Source of the DNA: Paracoccaceae bacterium
Lineage (GTDB): Bacteria > Pseudomonadota > Alphaproteobacteria > Rhodobacterales > Rhodobacteraceae
Direction of reading: 5' to 3'
NCBI GenBank assembly: GCA_007131945.1
Contig: SLPP01000413.1
Coordinates: 1-8,332, forward strand
DNA: 8,332 nt
Below are positions 1 to 6,063 of the stretch, one piece after another (the stretch's first letter is position 1; each line of letters begins with the position of its first letter). Made by a program: the position numbers and the translations under genes. A model generated the notes under the pieces. The model was not told the DNA's origin, searched no databases, and worked only from the letters and a program-made list of their open reading frames with translations.

Positions 1-28
1 GTGCTGGGCGAGGTGCACGGGGGGTTCG
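1..28 (+). repeat. 28-base exact inverted copy of acyl-CoA dehydrogenase interior
   Basis: Bases 1-28 are identical to the reverse complement of 517-544, which lies inside the acyl-CoA dehydrogenase gene and encodes VLGEVHGGF. Identity stops at base 29. The plus strand here would read the same VLGEVHGGF, then run straight into a GC hairpin and unrelated residues, so it is not the body of a second intact dehydrogenase. It could be a fold-back chimera at a contig end, or less likely a real inverted gene remnant. The match is directly visible; its origin is inference. Confidence 0.85.
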
Positions 29-48
29 GGGGGCGGGTAGCCCCCCGA
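26..48 (-). terminator. Strong GC hairpin after the carnitine operon
   Basis: A perfect 9-bp stem (26-34 with 40-48) closes a 5-base loop (35-39), starting 13 bases past the acyl-CoA dehydrogenase stop. No T-run follows on either strand, so this is a GC-only, possibly Rho-assisted terminator rather than a classic intrinsic one. Its outer arm overlaps the edge of the 28-base inverted copy by three bases, so it may partly belong to a chimeric junction. Confidence 0.45.
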
Positions 49-61
49 CGCCGGCTCGATC

Positions 62-1225
62 TCAGCCGCCCAGCGGCCGGAGCAGCGCGCGGCTGATGAT
101 ATGGCGCTGGATCTCGCTCGTGCCCTCCCAGATGCGCTCGACGCGGGCGTCGCGCCAGATGCGCTCGAGCGGCAGTTCGTCCATCAGCCCCATGCCGCCG
201 TGGATCTGGATCGCCTCGTCGGCGATCATCGCCAGCGCCTCGCTCGCCTTCAGTTTCGCCATCGCCATGTCGGCCTCGGTGACGCTGCCCTGCTCGAGCT
301 TCCAGCCGGCCTCCCAGGTCAGGAGTTCCGCCGCCTTCAACTCGGTCGCCATGTCGGCGAGCTTGAAGCCGACACCCTGGAACTTGCCGATCTGCTGGCC
401 GAACTGGCGCCGCTCGGCGGCCCAGGAAAGCGCGTGGCCGAGCGCCCGGTCGGCGCGGCCGAGGCAGGTGGCGGCGACCTGCAGGCGGGTCGCGCCGAGC
501 CACTGCGCGGCGACCTCGAACCCCCCGTGCACCTCGCCCAGCACGTTCCCGGCCGGCACCCGGCAGTCGTCGAATTCGAGGATCGAGTTCGAGTAGCCGC
601 GGTGGCTGACATTCCGGTAGCCCTCGCGCACGGTGAATCCCGGCGTGCCCTTGTCGACGAAGAAGGCGGTAATCTTCTTCTTGCGCCCGCGCGGCGTCTC
701 CTCCTCGCCCGTCGCCATGAAGGCGATGGTGAAGCCGGCGATGTCGGCGTGGGAGATGAAATGCTTGGTACCGTTCAGGACCCAGTCGGTGCCGTCCGGA
801 CGCGCGGTGGCGGACATGCCGCGCAGGTCCGACCCGGCGCCGGGTTCGGTCATCGCCAGGCAATCCCAGGTCTCGCCGCGGATGCAGGGCATCAGGTATC
901 GCTCGCGCTGCTCGGGCGTGCCGGCGAGCAGGATGTTCGAGGGGCGCGCGACGCAGGTCCAGTGCAGCGCGTAGTTGGCGCGTCCAAGCTCGCGCTCGTA
1001 GAGCAGCCAGGTGAGCGTGTCGAGGCCCGCGCCGCCGACCTCCTCGGGCATGTTGGCGGCGTAGAGGCCGGCCGCGATCGCCTTCGCCTGCAATTCGCGG
1101 ATCAGCTCCATCGGCAGATGGCCGGTGCGCTCGACGCTGGCCTCGTGCGGGTAGAGTTCGGTCTCGACGAAGGCGCGCGTCGTCTCGACGATCATCCGCT
1201 GCTCGTCGGTCAGGGCGAAATGCAT
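62..1225 (-). CDS. Acyl-CoA dehydrogenase of the carnitine operon
   Basis: A full-length FAD acyl-CoA dehydrogenase of 387 residues, normal for the family. It should oxidise an acyl-CoA to the trans-2-enoyl-CoA, passing electrons to ETF in the cytoplasm. The FAD/substrate motif AMTEPGAGSD is at residues 124-133, RRQFGQQIGKFQ at 272-283, QIHGGMG at 340-346 and the catalytic Glu is E367 in WEGTSEIQR. The ATG shares its A with the upstream stop (TGATG), and AGGAAG sits about 7 bases before it, which fixes the start. Last gene of a four-gene operon with BKACE, lipocalin and carnitine dehydrogenase. Similar dehydrogenases accompany carnitine genes in other alphaproteobacteria. A gamma-butyrobetainyl-CoA or crotonobetainyl-CoA role is inferred from context; the substrate cannot be read from sequence. 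Confidence 0.93.
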   Translation of the reverse strand: MHFALTDEQRMIVETTRAFVETELYPHEASVERTGHLPMELIRELQAKAIAAGLYAANMPEEVGGAGLDTLTWLLYERELGRANYALHWTCVARPSNILLAGTPEQRERYLMPCIRGETWDCLAMTEPGAGSDLRGMSATARPDGTDWVLNGTKHFISHADIAGFTIAFMATGEEETPRGRKKKITAFFVDKGTPGFTVREGYRNVSHRGYSNSILEFDDCRVPAGNVLGEVHGGFEVAAQWLGATRLQVAATCLGRADRALGHALSWAAERRQFGQQIGKFQGVGFKLADMATELKAAELLTWEAGWKLEQGSVTEADMAMAKLKASEALAMIADEAIQIHGGMGLMDELPLERIWRDARVERIWEGTSEIQRHIISRALLRPLGG

Positions 1226-2694
1226 CAGGTCTTCCTTTGTCCGACATGGCGGCCGGCGGCCGGCGGGCGGGCGAGCGCCGCATGGGCTTCGGCGATGGGC
1301 ATCAGCCGCGCCAGAACCTCGGGCGCGGCGGGACAGGCGCGGCCGGCTTCCATGTCGACATGCAGCAGCATCTGTTCGAGCGTCGCCACGGCCTGCCCGT
1401 CGCGCTCGATGCGGATGAAGACATGCAGCCGCTTCTCGTCGGCGCCCAGCACCTGCACCGAGCCGGTCAGCCGGTCGCCAAGCTTCGCCTCGCCGAGATG
1501 CATGATGTGGGTCTCGGCGGTGTAGTAGCTGTGCCCGGCGGCAACATAGTCCATGCCGGCGCCGATGTGGCGCAGGAAGGCGTCGGTGGTCTCGGAACTT
1601 GCGAAGAGGTAGCGGCTTTCGGTCATGTGGCCGTTGTAGTCGATCCAGCCGGGGAGCACCTGCATCCGCGCCATGACCATCGGCGCGGCGGTCTCGGGCG
1701 TGGGCTCGGGCGTGGGATCGGGCGCGGCCTCGCGCAGCCGCGCGTCATGCTCCAGCAGCACCCGTCCCGCGCCCCAGTTCCGCTCCTTCAGGACGCGCAG
1801 GAACCCCACAAGGTTGGCGTCGCGGATGCGTTCGAGCTCGCGGATGGAAAGTTGCCCCGATTGCGCGTCGGACTGCCCGGCGATCAGCTCGACAAGTTCG
1901 TCGTCGAACTCGGGCACGTCCATCAGCTTCGTCCAGGGCCAGGCGAGGGCCGGGCCGAACTGCGCCAGGAAATGCCGCATGCCCGCCTCGCCGCCGGCGA
2001 TCCGGTAGGTCTCGAACAGGCCCATCTGCCCCCAGCGCAGGCCGAAGCCCATGCGGATCGCCTCGTCGATCTCCTCGGTCGTGGCGATGCCGTCCTTCAC
2101 CAGCCACAGCGCCTCGCGCCAGACGGCCTCGAGGAAGCGGTCGGCGATATGGGCGTCGATCTCCTTGCGCACATGGAGCGGGAACATGCCCAGAGCGACC
2201 AGCACCGCCTTCGCCCGTTCGATCGCCGCGGTGTCCGAGGCGGGCGACGGCACCACCTCGACCAGCGGCAGCAGGTAGACCGGGTTGAAAGGATGCGCGA
2301 CGAGGATGGCGCCAGGGTTCCGCGCGCCCTCCTGGAGCTGCGACGGCCGGTAGCCCGAGGTCGAGGAGCCGAGCGGTATCTCCGGCACGGCGGCCTGGAT
2401 CTCGGCATAGACGCGGTGCTTCAGGTCCAGCCGTTCCGAGACCGATTCCTGGATATAGTCGGCGCCCGCGACCGCGTCGGCGATACTGGCGGCGTAGCGC
2501 AGACGCCCCTCGGCCGGCATCGGCGTGTCGGAGAGCGCCGGCAGGCTGGCGCGGGCATTGGCCAGCACCTCGGCGATCTTGCGCTCGGCCTCGGGATCGG
2601 GATCGAAGATGGCGACATCCCAGCCATTGAGCAGGAACCGCGCGGCCCAGCCGCCGCCTATGACGCCGCCGCCGATGAGTGCTGCCCTGGGCAT
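1225..2694 (-). CDS. lcdH: L-carnitine 3-dehydrogenase fused to betainyl-CoA thioesterase
   Basis: A two-domain enzyme of 489 residues. Residues 1-320 form an NAD-dependent 3-hydroxyacyl-CoA-dehydrogenase-type domain. It has the dinucleotide loop GGGVIGGGW (8-16), acidic D31 after the second strand (fits NAD over NADP), SSTSG (110-114), and a likely catalytic pair H134 (in HPFNP) and E146, twelve apart as in the family. A Pro/Thr/Glu linker (about 324-338) leads to a hotdog thioesterase (about 340-475) with WIDYNGHM (350-357). This layout matches carnitine dehydrogenases of rhizobia and relatives that carry the thioesterase in the same chain. Predicted steps: L-carnitine to dehydrocarnitine, and betainyl-CoA to glycine betaine plus CoA. 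The frame stays open 56 codons upstream. I chose the ATG at 2694 because the Rossmann strand begins there, a GAGG precedes it, and it overlaps the lipocalin stop as TGATG. Confidence 0.92.
   Translation of the reverse strand: MPRAALIGGGVIGGGWAARFLLNGWDVAIFDPDPEAERKIAEVLANARASLPALSDTPMPAEGRLRYAASIADAVAGADYIQESVSERLDLKHRVYAEIQAAVPEIPLGSSTSGYRPSQLQEGARNPGAILVAHPFNPVYLLPLVEVVPSPASDTAAIERAKAVLVALGMFPLHVRKEIDAHIADRFLEAVWREALWLVKDGIATTEEIDEAIRMGFGLRWGQMGLFETYRIAGGEAGMRHFLAQFGPALAWPWTKLMDVPEFDDELVELIAGQSDAQSGQLSIRELERIRDANLVGFLRVLKERNWGAGRVLLEHDARLREAAPDPTPEPTPETAAPMVMARMQVLPGWIDYNGHMTESRYLFASSETTDAFLRHIGAGMDYVAAGHSYYTAETHIMHLGEAKLGDRLTGSVQVLGADEKRLHVFIRIERDGQAVATLEQMLLHVDMEAGRACPAAPEVLARLMPIAEAHAALARPPAAGRHVGQRKT
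1694..1729 (-). repeat. 12-base tandem repeat encoding the inter-domain linker
   Basis: Three consecutive 12-base units on the plus strand: TCGGGCGTGGGC, TCGGGCGTGGGA and a decayed TCGGGCGCGGCC. On the coding strand they give the repeated Pro-Thr-Pro-Glu linker between the dehydrogenase and thioesterase domains. The unit is a multiple of three, so copy number can change without a frameshift. Confidence 0.8.
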
Positions 2695-3209
2695 CAGTGC
2701 CTCGTCCGTTGAAGTGCGCTCGGGTCGTAGCCGTTCGCCGCGAGTACCCCGCGGGCGGTCGCCAGCCGGTCCTCGGGGATCGCGGGGTCGCGGTGCAGGA
2801 TCCAGCCGGCGCGACCGCCGGGCGTGCCGACAACGGCGCTGCCATAGTCCTCGGCCACCCACAGGACCCAGTAGTCGCCGGCGAAGGGGATCCGGCCCAG
2901 CCGCACCTTCAGCCGGCCGGGCTCCACGACCTCGGCGGTGCCGGCGATCTGCGATACGGGTCCGTCGGGGTCGCCGCGCCGGCAGGTATTGACCACGCCG
3001 ATCGTGCCGTCTGCGCGCAGGGCGTAGTCGGCGGTCGTCGCCGTGCAGCCGCGCTGGAACGAAACCGGGAAGCTCGCCACCTCGTACCAGCGGCCGGTAT
3101 AGCGTTCGAGATCGAGCCGGGAGACGGTCTGCATGGGCACGGAGGTGTCGCGATAGACCGGCCCGCAGGCAGCGAGCGCCAGGACCGCGGCCAGCGCGAG
3201 GCGGATCAT
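2694..3209 (-). CDS. Lipocalin-family outer-membrane lipoprotein (Blc-like)
   Basis: A 171-residue lipoprotein. The N-terminus is a short signal ending in lipobox LAAC with C15 as the lipidated cysteine, followed by Gly rather than Asp, which fits outer-membrane sorting. The lipocalin signature is YTGRWYEV (37-44, GxW at 39-41), then strands including DYWVLWV and DYGSAVVG. C55 and C76 may form a disulfide. Bacterial Blc lipocalins bind fatty acids or lysophospholipids. It lies inside the carnitine operon: its ATG overlaps the BKACE stop by four bases (ATGA), and its TGA overlaps the dehydrogenase ATG. A longer open frame extends to 3584, but the lipoprotein signal and overlap fix the start at 3209. 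Binding of a carnitine ester, acylcarnitine or lipid is speculation from context. Confidence 0.9.
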   Translation of the reverse strand: MIRLALAAVLALAACGPVYRDTSVPMQTVSRLDLERYTGRWYEVASFPVSFQRGCTATTADYALRADGTIGVVNTCRRGDPDGPVSQIAGTAEVVEPGRLKVRLGRIPFAGDYWVLWVAEDYGSAVVGTPGGRAGWILHRDPAIPEDRLATARGVLAANGYDPSALQRTRH

Positions 3210-4114
3210 GCCGGCGCCCGTTTCTCGACCTGCAGTCGGGCGCGGACCTCGTCCGGGCCGACGACCCGGGCGCCCATGTTCTCGATGATCGTCACCGCGC
3301 GTTCCACGAGTTGCGCGTTCGTCGCCAGCACGCCCTTCTCGAGGAACAGGTTGTCCTCGAGCCCGACGCGGACATTGCCGCCGGCGAGGATGGCGGCCGC
3401 GACATAGGGCATCTGGTTGCGCCCGAGCGAGAAGCCCGACCAGTGCCAGCCGGCGGGGACGTTGTTGACCATCGCCATGAAGGTGTTGAGGTCGTCGGGC
3501 GCGCCCCAGGGCACGCCCATGCAGAGCTGCACGAGGACCGGCTCGGGAATGATCCCCTCCTCGACCAGTTGCTTCGCGAACCACAGATGGCCGGTATCGA
3601 AGGCCTCGATCTCGACCCTGACGCCGCTTTCGACCATGCGGCGGGCCATGTCGCGCAGCATGCCCGGCGTGTTGACCATGATGTAGTCGGCCTCGGCGAA
3701 GTTCATCGTGCCGCAGTCGAGCGTGCAGATCTCGGGCCGGCAGTCGACGACATGGGCGACGCGCTCGGCCGCGCCGATCATGTCGGTGCCGGCGACGGGA
3801 GGCAGCGGCGCTTCGGTGCCGCCGAGCGTCAGGTCGCCGCCCATGCCGGCGGTCAGGTTCAGGACCAGGTCAGTGTCCGAATCCCGGATCCGCTCGGTCA
3901 CCTCGCGATAGAGCGCGGGGTCGCGGGCGGGCTTGCCGGTCTCGGGGTCGCGGACATGGCAGTGGACGATCGCCGCGCCGGCCTTCGCCGCCTCGATCGC
4001 GGCCGCGGCGATCTGCGCCGGGGAACGGGGGACATGCGGGCTTCGCTCCTGCGTGCCGCCCGAGCCGGTAACGGCGCAGGTGATGAAGACCTCGCGGTTC
4101 ATGGAAAGCGGCAT
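3206..4114 (-). CDS. BKACE (DUF849) enzyme, probable dehydrocarnitine cleavage enzyme
   Basis: A 302-residue beta-keto acid cleavage enzyme of the 3-keto-5-aminohexanoate cleavage (Kce) family, with a TIM-barrel fold and a metal site. HCHVRD places zinc ligands H51 and H53 at the end of strand 2. GLEDN (251-255) supplies E253 as third ligand and D254. NLTAGMGGD (86-94) is the substrate/CoA loop. The family condenses a beta-keto acid with acetyl-CoA to give acetoacetate plus a new acyl-CoA. Next to carnitine dehydrogenase and a betainyl-CoA thioesterase the expected substrate is 3-dehydrocarnitine, giving betainyl-CoA. First gene of the operon. The ATG at 4114 is favoured over the internal ATG at 4102 because AAAGGA lies six bases upstream of it. 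Substrate assignment rests on operon context. Confidence 0.92.
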   Translation of the reverse strand: MPLSMNREVFITCAVTGSGGTQERSPHVPRSPAQIAAAAIEAAKAGAAIVHCHVRDPETGKPARDPALYREVTERIRDSDTDLVLNLTAGMGGDLTLGGTEAPLPPVAGTDMIGAAERVAHVVDCRPEICTLDCGTMNFAEADYIMVNTPGMLRDMARRMVESGVRVEIEAFDTGHLWFAKQLVEEGIIPEPVLVQLCMGVPWGAPDDLNTFMAMVNNVPAGWHWSGFSLGRNQMPYVAAAILAGGNVRVGLEDNLFLEKGVLATNAQLVERAVTIIENMGARVVGPDEVRARLQVEKRAPA

Positions 4115-4120
4115 GGCCGG

Positions 4121-4126
4121 TCCTTT
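4121..4126 (-). promoter_or_regulatory. Ribosome binding site of the BKACE gene
   Basis: AAAGGA on the minus strand, with six bases between it and the ATG at 4114. It decides between that start and a second in-frame ATG four codons later, which has no comparable site. Confidence 0.6.
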
Positions 4127-4147
4127 CAGCTGACGATCGGTGCTCGT

Positions 4148-4167
4148 GCGCAGATTTGCGCGTCAAA
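4148..4167. promoter_or_regulatory. Overlapping dyads upstream of the carnitine operon (candidate operator)
   Basis: Two overlapping inverted repeats lie 33-53 bases upstream of the BKACE start: GCGCA-N4-TGCGC (4148-4161) and TTTG-N5-CAAA (4155-4167). On the minus strand the second contains TTGACG, a -35-like hexamer, but no good -10 lies at normal spacing. That would fit a promoter needing an activator. The symmetry is directly visible; the operator role is inference, and the regulator is not in the window. Confidence 0.3.
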
Positions 4168-4251
4168 GCGGGCGATGTCCACCCGAAGCCGACATCCCGG
4201 AGGCGGTGCTGCGACGGACCGCGGTCGACACCCGGCCTGCGAGACTGCTTG

Positions 4252-4268
4252 CTTTTCGAAGGGAAAAG
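4252..4268. promoter_or_regulatory. CTTTTC-N5-GAAAAG dyad in the divergent spacer
   Basis: An exact 6-base inverted repeat (4252-4257 with 4263-4268) around a 5-base centre, with a TTCGAA palindrome inside. It stands in an AT-richer patch of an otherwise GC-rich window, 80 bases before the small secreted protein's start and about 140 bases before the BKACE start. It could be an operator for either gene or a weak hairpin. I found no convincing -10/-35 pair around it. Confidence 0.3.
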
Positions 4269-4337
4269 GCGCATCCTTCCCACATTGTTTCCCCTTTCTC
4301 CGTACATCTCAGACTGTCGGCGCTCGATCATCCCCAT

Positions 4338-4344
4338 GGAGGGA
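4338..4344 (+). promoter_or_regulatory. Ribosome binding site of the small secreted protein
   Basis: GGAGGGA ends three bases before the ATG at 4348, with its GGAGG core five bases away. It is one of the strongest such sites in the window. It selects 4348 over an in-frame ATG at 4336, and supports the gene being real. Confidence 0.65.
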
Positions 4345-4347
4345 CTT

Positions 4348-4677
4348 ATGACGCGTTTCCTGACTGTTGCTGGGCTTCTAATGGTCATCTCTCCCACTGC
4401 GGTCGCCTTCGACATCGACGAAGCCATCCGCATGTGTGCCGCGCATCCGAACTGCTTTCACGGCGAAAGAGACGCGGGAGGTGGGCTTACGCTCGTCATC
4501 GGCGGCAGCCCGAATCATTCGGCCTATCTCCGTTGCCCGCAGGCCGGAGACTGCTTGCCGATCCGTCGCTTGGACCGCAGCCGGCTCGAGCCGGTCGATC
4601 AGGTCGACGGTCAGTTGGTTTCACCGCCACCGCGAAACACGCCGCGGCGGGTAGGCTGGTACAGGTCGGGCAGGTGA
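4348..4677 (+). CDS. Small secreted four-cysteine protein, unknown function
   Basis: A 109-residue protein I do not recognise. Residues 1-20 form a typical Sec signal peptide with a likely cut after AVA (20/21), leaving an 89-residue periplasmic or exported protein. The mature part has exactly four cysteines in two equally spaced CX5C pairs (C30/C36 and C63/C69), suggesting two disulfides, with a basic, proline-containing tail. A strong ribosome site (GGAGGGA) precedes the ATG. Codon use and the upstream DNA look slightly less GC-rich than the neighbours. It is divergent from the carnitine operon across a 233-base spacer and convergent with the receiver-like gene. The reading frame, signal peptide and cysteine pattern are visible; any link to carnitine or envelope stress is unsupported. 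Confidence 0.68.
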   Translation: MTRFLTVAGLLMVISPTAVAFDIDEAIRMCAAHPNCFHGERDAGGGLTLVIGGSPNHSAYLRCPQAGDCLPIRRLDRSRLEPVDQVDGQLVSPPPRNTPRRVGWYRSGR

Positions 4678-4749
4678 CCGCCTGAACCCGCGCGACTTCG
4701 CACCGGAGTGCAGCGTGCTCCCGGGCACTCCCGGCGGCCAGGAACCGGT

Positions 4750-4771
4750 ATCTCCGTGCCGGCAGGGAGAT
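4750..4771. terminator. Hairpin between convergent genes
   Basis: ATCTCC (4750-4755) pairs with GGAGAT (4766-4771) around a 10-base loop that itself contains the palindrome TGCCGGCA. It lies in the 140-base gap between the stops of the small secreted protein and the receiver-like protein, where a bidirectional terminator is expected. A short TTT follows on the plus strand after four bases; otherwise there is no T-tract. Confidence 0.3.
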
Positions 4772-4817
4772 GCCGTTTCGATCGGCCGGACAGGATCGGT
4801 CGGGAGGTTCGGCGGGC

Positions 4818-5204
4818 TCAGGCGGCTTCAAGCAGCCGGAAGCTCAGCGCCGGGTAGAGGGCGGAGAGCTCGCTGACGATGAGTTCTCCGCGCGGGAGCG
4901 GCTTCGTCAGCGCATGCACCGCGCCGCGATAGCCGAAGCCCTCCAGCGTGCCGGCAAGATCGACCAGGTCCCAGTTCGGCGCGATCAGCGGCGCGACGAC
5001 GACATCCGGCCGCACGGTCTGCAGCATCGCCGCCGAAAGCAGCCGCCGATGCGTGATCACCACGGTCTGCACGCCGGGGCGCGGCACCAGCAGCGAGAGC
5101 ACCGGCGACGCCTCGATCAGCAGGACGGAACCGGCCTCGGCCAGTTCGTCGCGGCTGTCCAGCCGCCGCGGCTCGAGCGCGGCCTGGCGATTCGTCAGAG
5201 GCAT
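4818..5204 (-). CDS. Receiver-like (pseudo-response-regulator) protein with upstream CtrA box
   Basis: A 128-residue protein resembling a degenerate CheY-type receiver domain. It shows a hydrophobic strand VLLIEAS (27-33), RPDVVVAP (65-72) where the phospho-acceptor strand should end, a GYRGAV strand (91-96), and TKPLP (100-104), which matches the conserved receiver Lys-Pro. The usual Asp after the third strand is replaced by Ala/Pro, so phosphorylation is doubtful. No output domain is present. The ATG at 5204 is secure upstream because an in-frame TAG lies nine bases before it; the ribosome site is poor. A perfect CtrA box begins 46 bases upstream, and gcrA lies next door in the same orientation. 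I infer a CtrA-controlled signalling or cell-cycle accessory protein. The receiver assignment is by pattern and needs a profile search. Confidence 0.75.
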   Translation of the reverse strand: MPLTNRQAALEPRRLDSRDELAEAGSVLLIEASPVLSLLVPRPGVQTVVITHRRLLSAAMLQTVRPDVVVAPLIAPNWDLVDLAGTLEGFGYRGAVHALTKPLPRGELIVSELSALYPALSFRLLEAA

Positions 5205-5250
5205 GCAGCTGCTCTACCGCGGATGCACCCAACTCTATCCGGAAAGAGTG

Positions 5251-5266
5251 TTAACAGGAGATTAAC
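5251..5266 (-). promoter_or_regulatory. Perfect CtrA binding box (TTAA-N7-TTAAC)
   Basis: On the plus strand TTAA (5251-5254), seven bases, then TTAAC (5262-5266) matches the full CtrA consensus TTAA-N7-TTAAC. The minus strand also reads TTAA-N7-TTAAC, since both half-sites sit in near-palindromic contexts. I found no other TTAA in this GC-rich window by eye. The box lies 46 bases upstream of the receiver-like gene's ATG, where an activating CtrA site near -35 would place transcription start in the 5220-5235 range. The other flanking gene, gcrA, ends here rather than starts, so the receiver-like gene is the only plausible target. Confidence 0.72.
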
Positions 5267-5341
5267 GAATTGGGATGCCACGAAAACCGTCCGGTGGGCT
5301 TGAGGTTGCGCTTGCGCGGGATTGCGCCGGTTCCCTGTCCT

Positions 5342-5360
5342 CGCCCGGACCGTTCGGGCG
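5342..5360 (-). terminator. GC hairpin just after gcrA
   Basis: A CGCCCG/CGGGCG stem (5342-5347 with 5355-5360) around a 7-base loop starts seven bases past the gcrA stop. No T-tract follows. It probably ends or weakens gcrA transcription before the CtrA box and the receiver-like gene. Confidence 0.42.
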
Positions 5361-5367
5361 GTGCCGC

Positions 5368-5970
5368 TCAGCGCCGCCGGTCGCGCCGGGCCTGCATCGG
5401 CTGGAAGGCCACGGCGACATGTGCCTCGCAATAGGGCTTGCCCGGAACCACCGGCAGCCCGCAGAACCAGAATTCCGAGGTCGCCGGGTCGCCGATCGGC
5501 CATTTGCATGTGCGTTCGGTCAATTCCATGAGCTTGAGCTTGCGCGCGCTCTTCTCCACCTCGCGCACATTGGCCAGCGCCTCGGGGCTGATCTCGTTGG
5601 CGGAGGGCTGCGGTGGCAGCGGCTGGCCCGCGGGCACGATCGGCCGGCGCCCGGGCATCGGCACGACATTCTCGGATGGCTGTTCGGGCTGGGCCTCGAC
5701 GGCCGCCACGACCGGTTCGTCCGGAGCGGGCACCTCCGCCGCTACCGGGGCCGCCTCGGTCTCGGCCACGGCGGGCTCGGCCTCTGTCGCCTCCGCCGTC
5801 TCGCCGCCGGCGGGCTCGGAATTGTTGCGACTCGACAGGCCCAGCCGGTGCACCTTGCCGATCACGGCGTTGCGCGTGACCGAACCCAGTTCCTTGGCGA
5901 TCTGAGAGGCCGACTTGCCCTCGATCCACATCTTCTTCAGCAGCTCCACGCGCTCGTCGGTCCAGGACAT
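5368..5970 (-). CDS. gcrA: GcrA cell-cycle regulator
   Basis: A 200-residue GcrA. In Caulobacter, GcrA binds the housekeeping sigma factor and activates promoters carrying CcrM-methylated GANTC sites. The N-terminal DNA-binding helix-turn-helix (1-49) starts MSWTDERVELLKKMW and contains SASQIAKELG and TRNAVIGKVHRLGL. Residues 51-125 are a disordered Ala/Glu/Pro linker. The C-terminal sigma-binding domain (about 146-192) has LMELTERTCKWPIGDP, FWFCGLP and GKPYCEAH, with C155, C170 and C181 in place. It ends in a basic ARRDRRR tail. It is somewhat longer than the Caulobacter protein, and the linker looks likely to account for the difference. The frame is open further upstream, but MSWTDER is the family's usual start and GGAG precedes it. 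A candidate promoter lies at 6036-6063. No CtrA half-site is visible upstream, so CtrA repression as in Caulobacter is not supported here. Confidence 0.96.
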   Translation of the reverse strand: MSWTDERVELLKKMWIEGKSASQIAKELGSVTRNAVIGKVHRLGLSSRNNSEPAGGETAEATEAEPAVAETEAAPVAAEVPAPDEPVVAAVEAQPEQPSENVVPMPGRRPIVPAGQPLPPQPSANEISPEALANVREVEKSARKLKLMELTERTCKWPIGDPATSEFWFCGLPVVPGKPYCEAHVAVAFQPMQARRDRRR

Positions 5971-6035
5971 GCTTCGGCTCCGGGAAGGGCGGCGCAAGGG
6001 CCCGTTGGGCGACACCGCGGTCTTGACTTTCGGCC

Positions 6036-6063
6036 ATTCTATCGGCGACGGGCTGAGATACAA
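6036..6063 (-). promoter_or_regulatory. Candidate sigma-70 promoter for gcrA
   Basis: On the minus strand TTGTAT (6058-6063) and TAGAAT (6036-6041) are separated by 16 bases. The -10 matches five of six consensus positions; the -35 matches only its TTG. Transcription would start near 6029, giving a leader of about 59 bases before gcrA. It lies in the 140-base spacer shared with the divergent ABC permease. Confidence 0.38.

Noticed and set aside
101..1525. Long plus-strand open frame (474 codons) opposite the acyl-CoA dehydrogenase and the thioesterase domain
   Set aside because: It is an antisense shadow of well-recognised minus-strand genes. Its protein is rich in Arg, Gly, Ala and His without any domain pattern, as expected in GC-rich DNA.
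1237..2712. Plus-strand open frame (491 codons) opposite the carnitine dehydrogenase fusion
   Set aside because: Antisense shadow; low-complexity composition, no recognisable motif, and it spans two domains of a confidently assigned gene.
2695..2862. Upstream in-frame extension of the carnitine dehydrogenase
   Set aside because: The extension is Arg-rich shadow sequence inside the lipocalin gene. The Rossmann fold begins at the ATG at 2694, which also has a ribosome site and stop/start overlap.
4140..4685. Alternative plus-strand frame of 181 codons overlapping the small secreted protein
   Set aside because: It lacks a ribosome site, signal peptide or domain pattern, whereas the overlapping frame starting at 4348 has a strong ribosome site and a clear signal peptide.
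6023..6028. TTGACT as a -35 element for the ABC permease
   Set aside because: No acceptable -10 hexamer lies 15-19 bases downstream on the plus strand.
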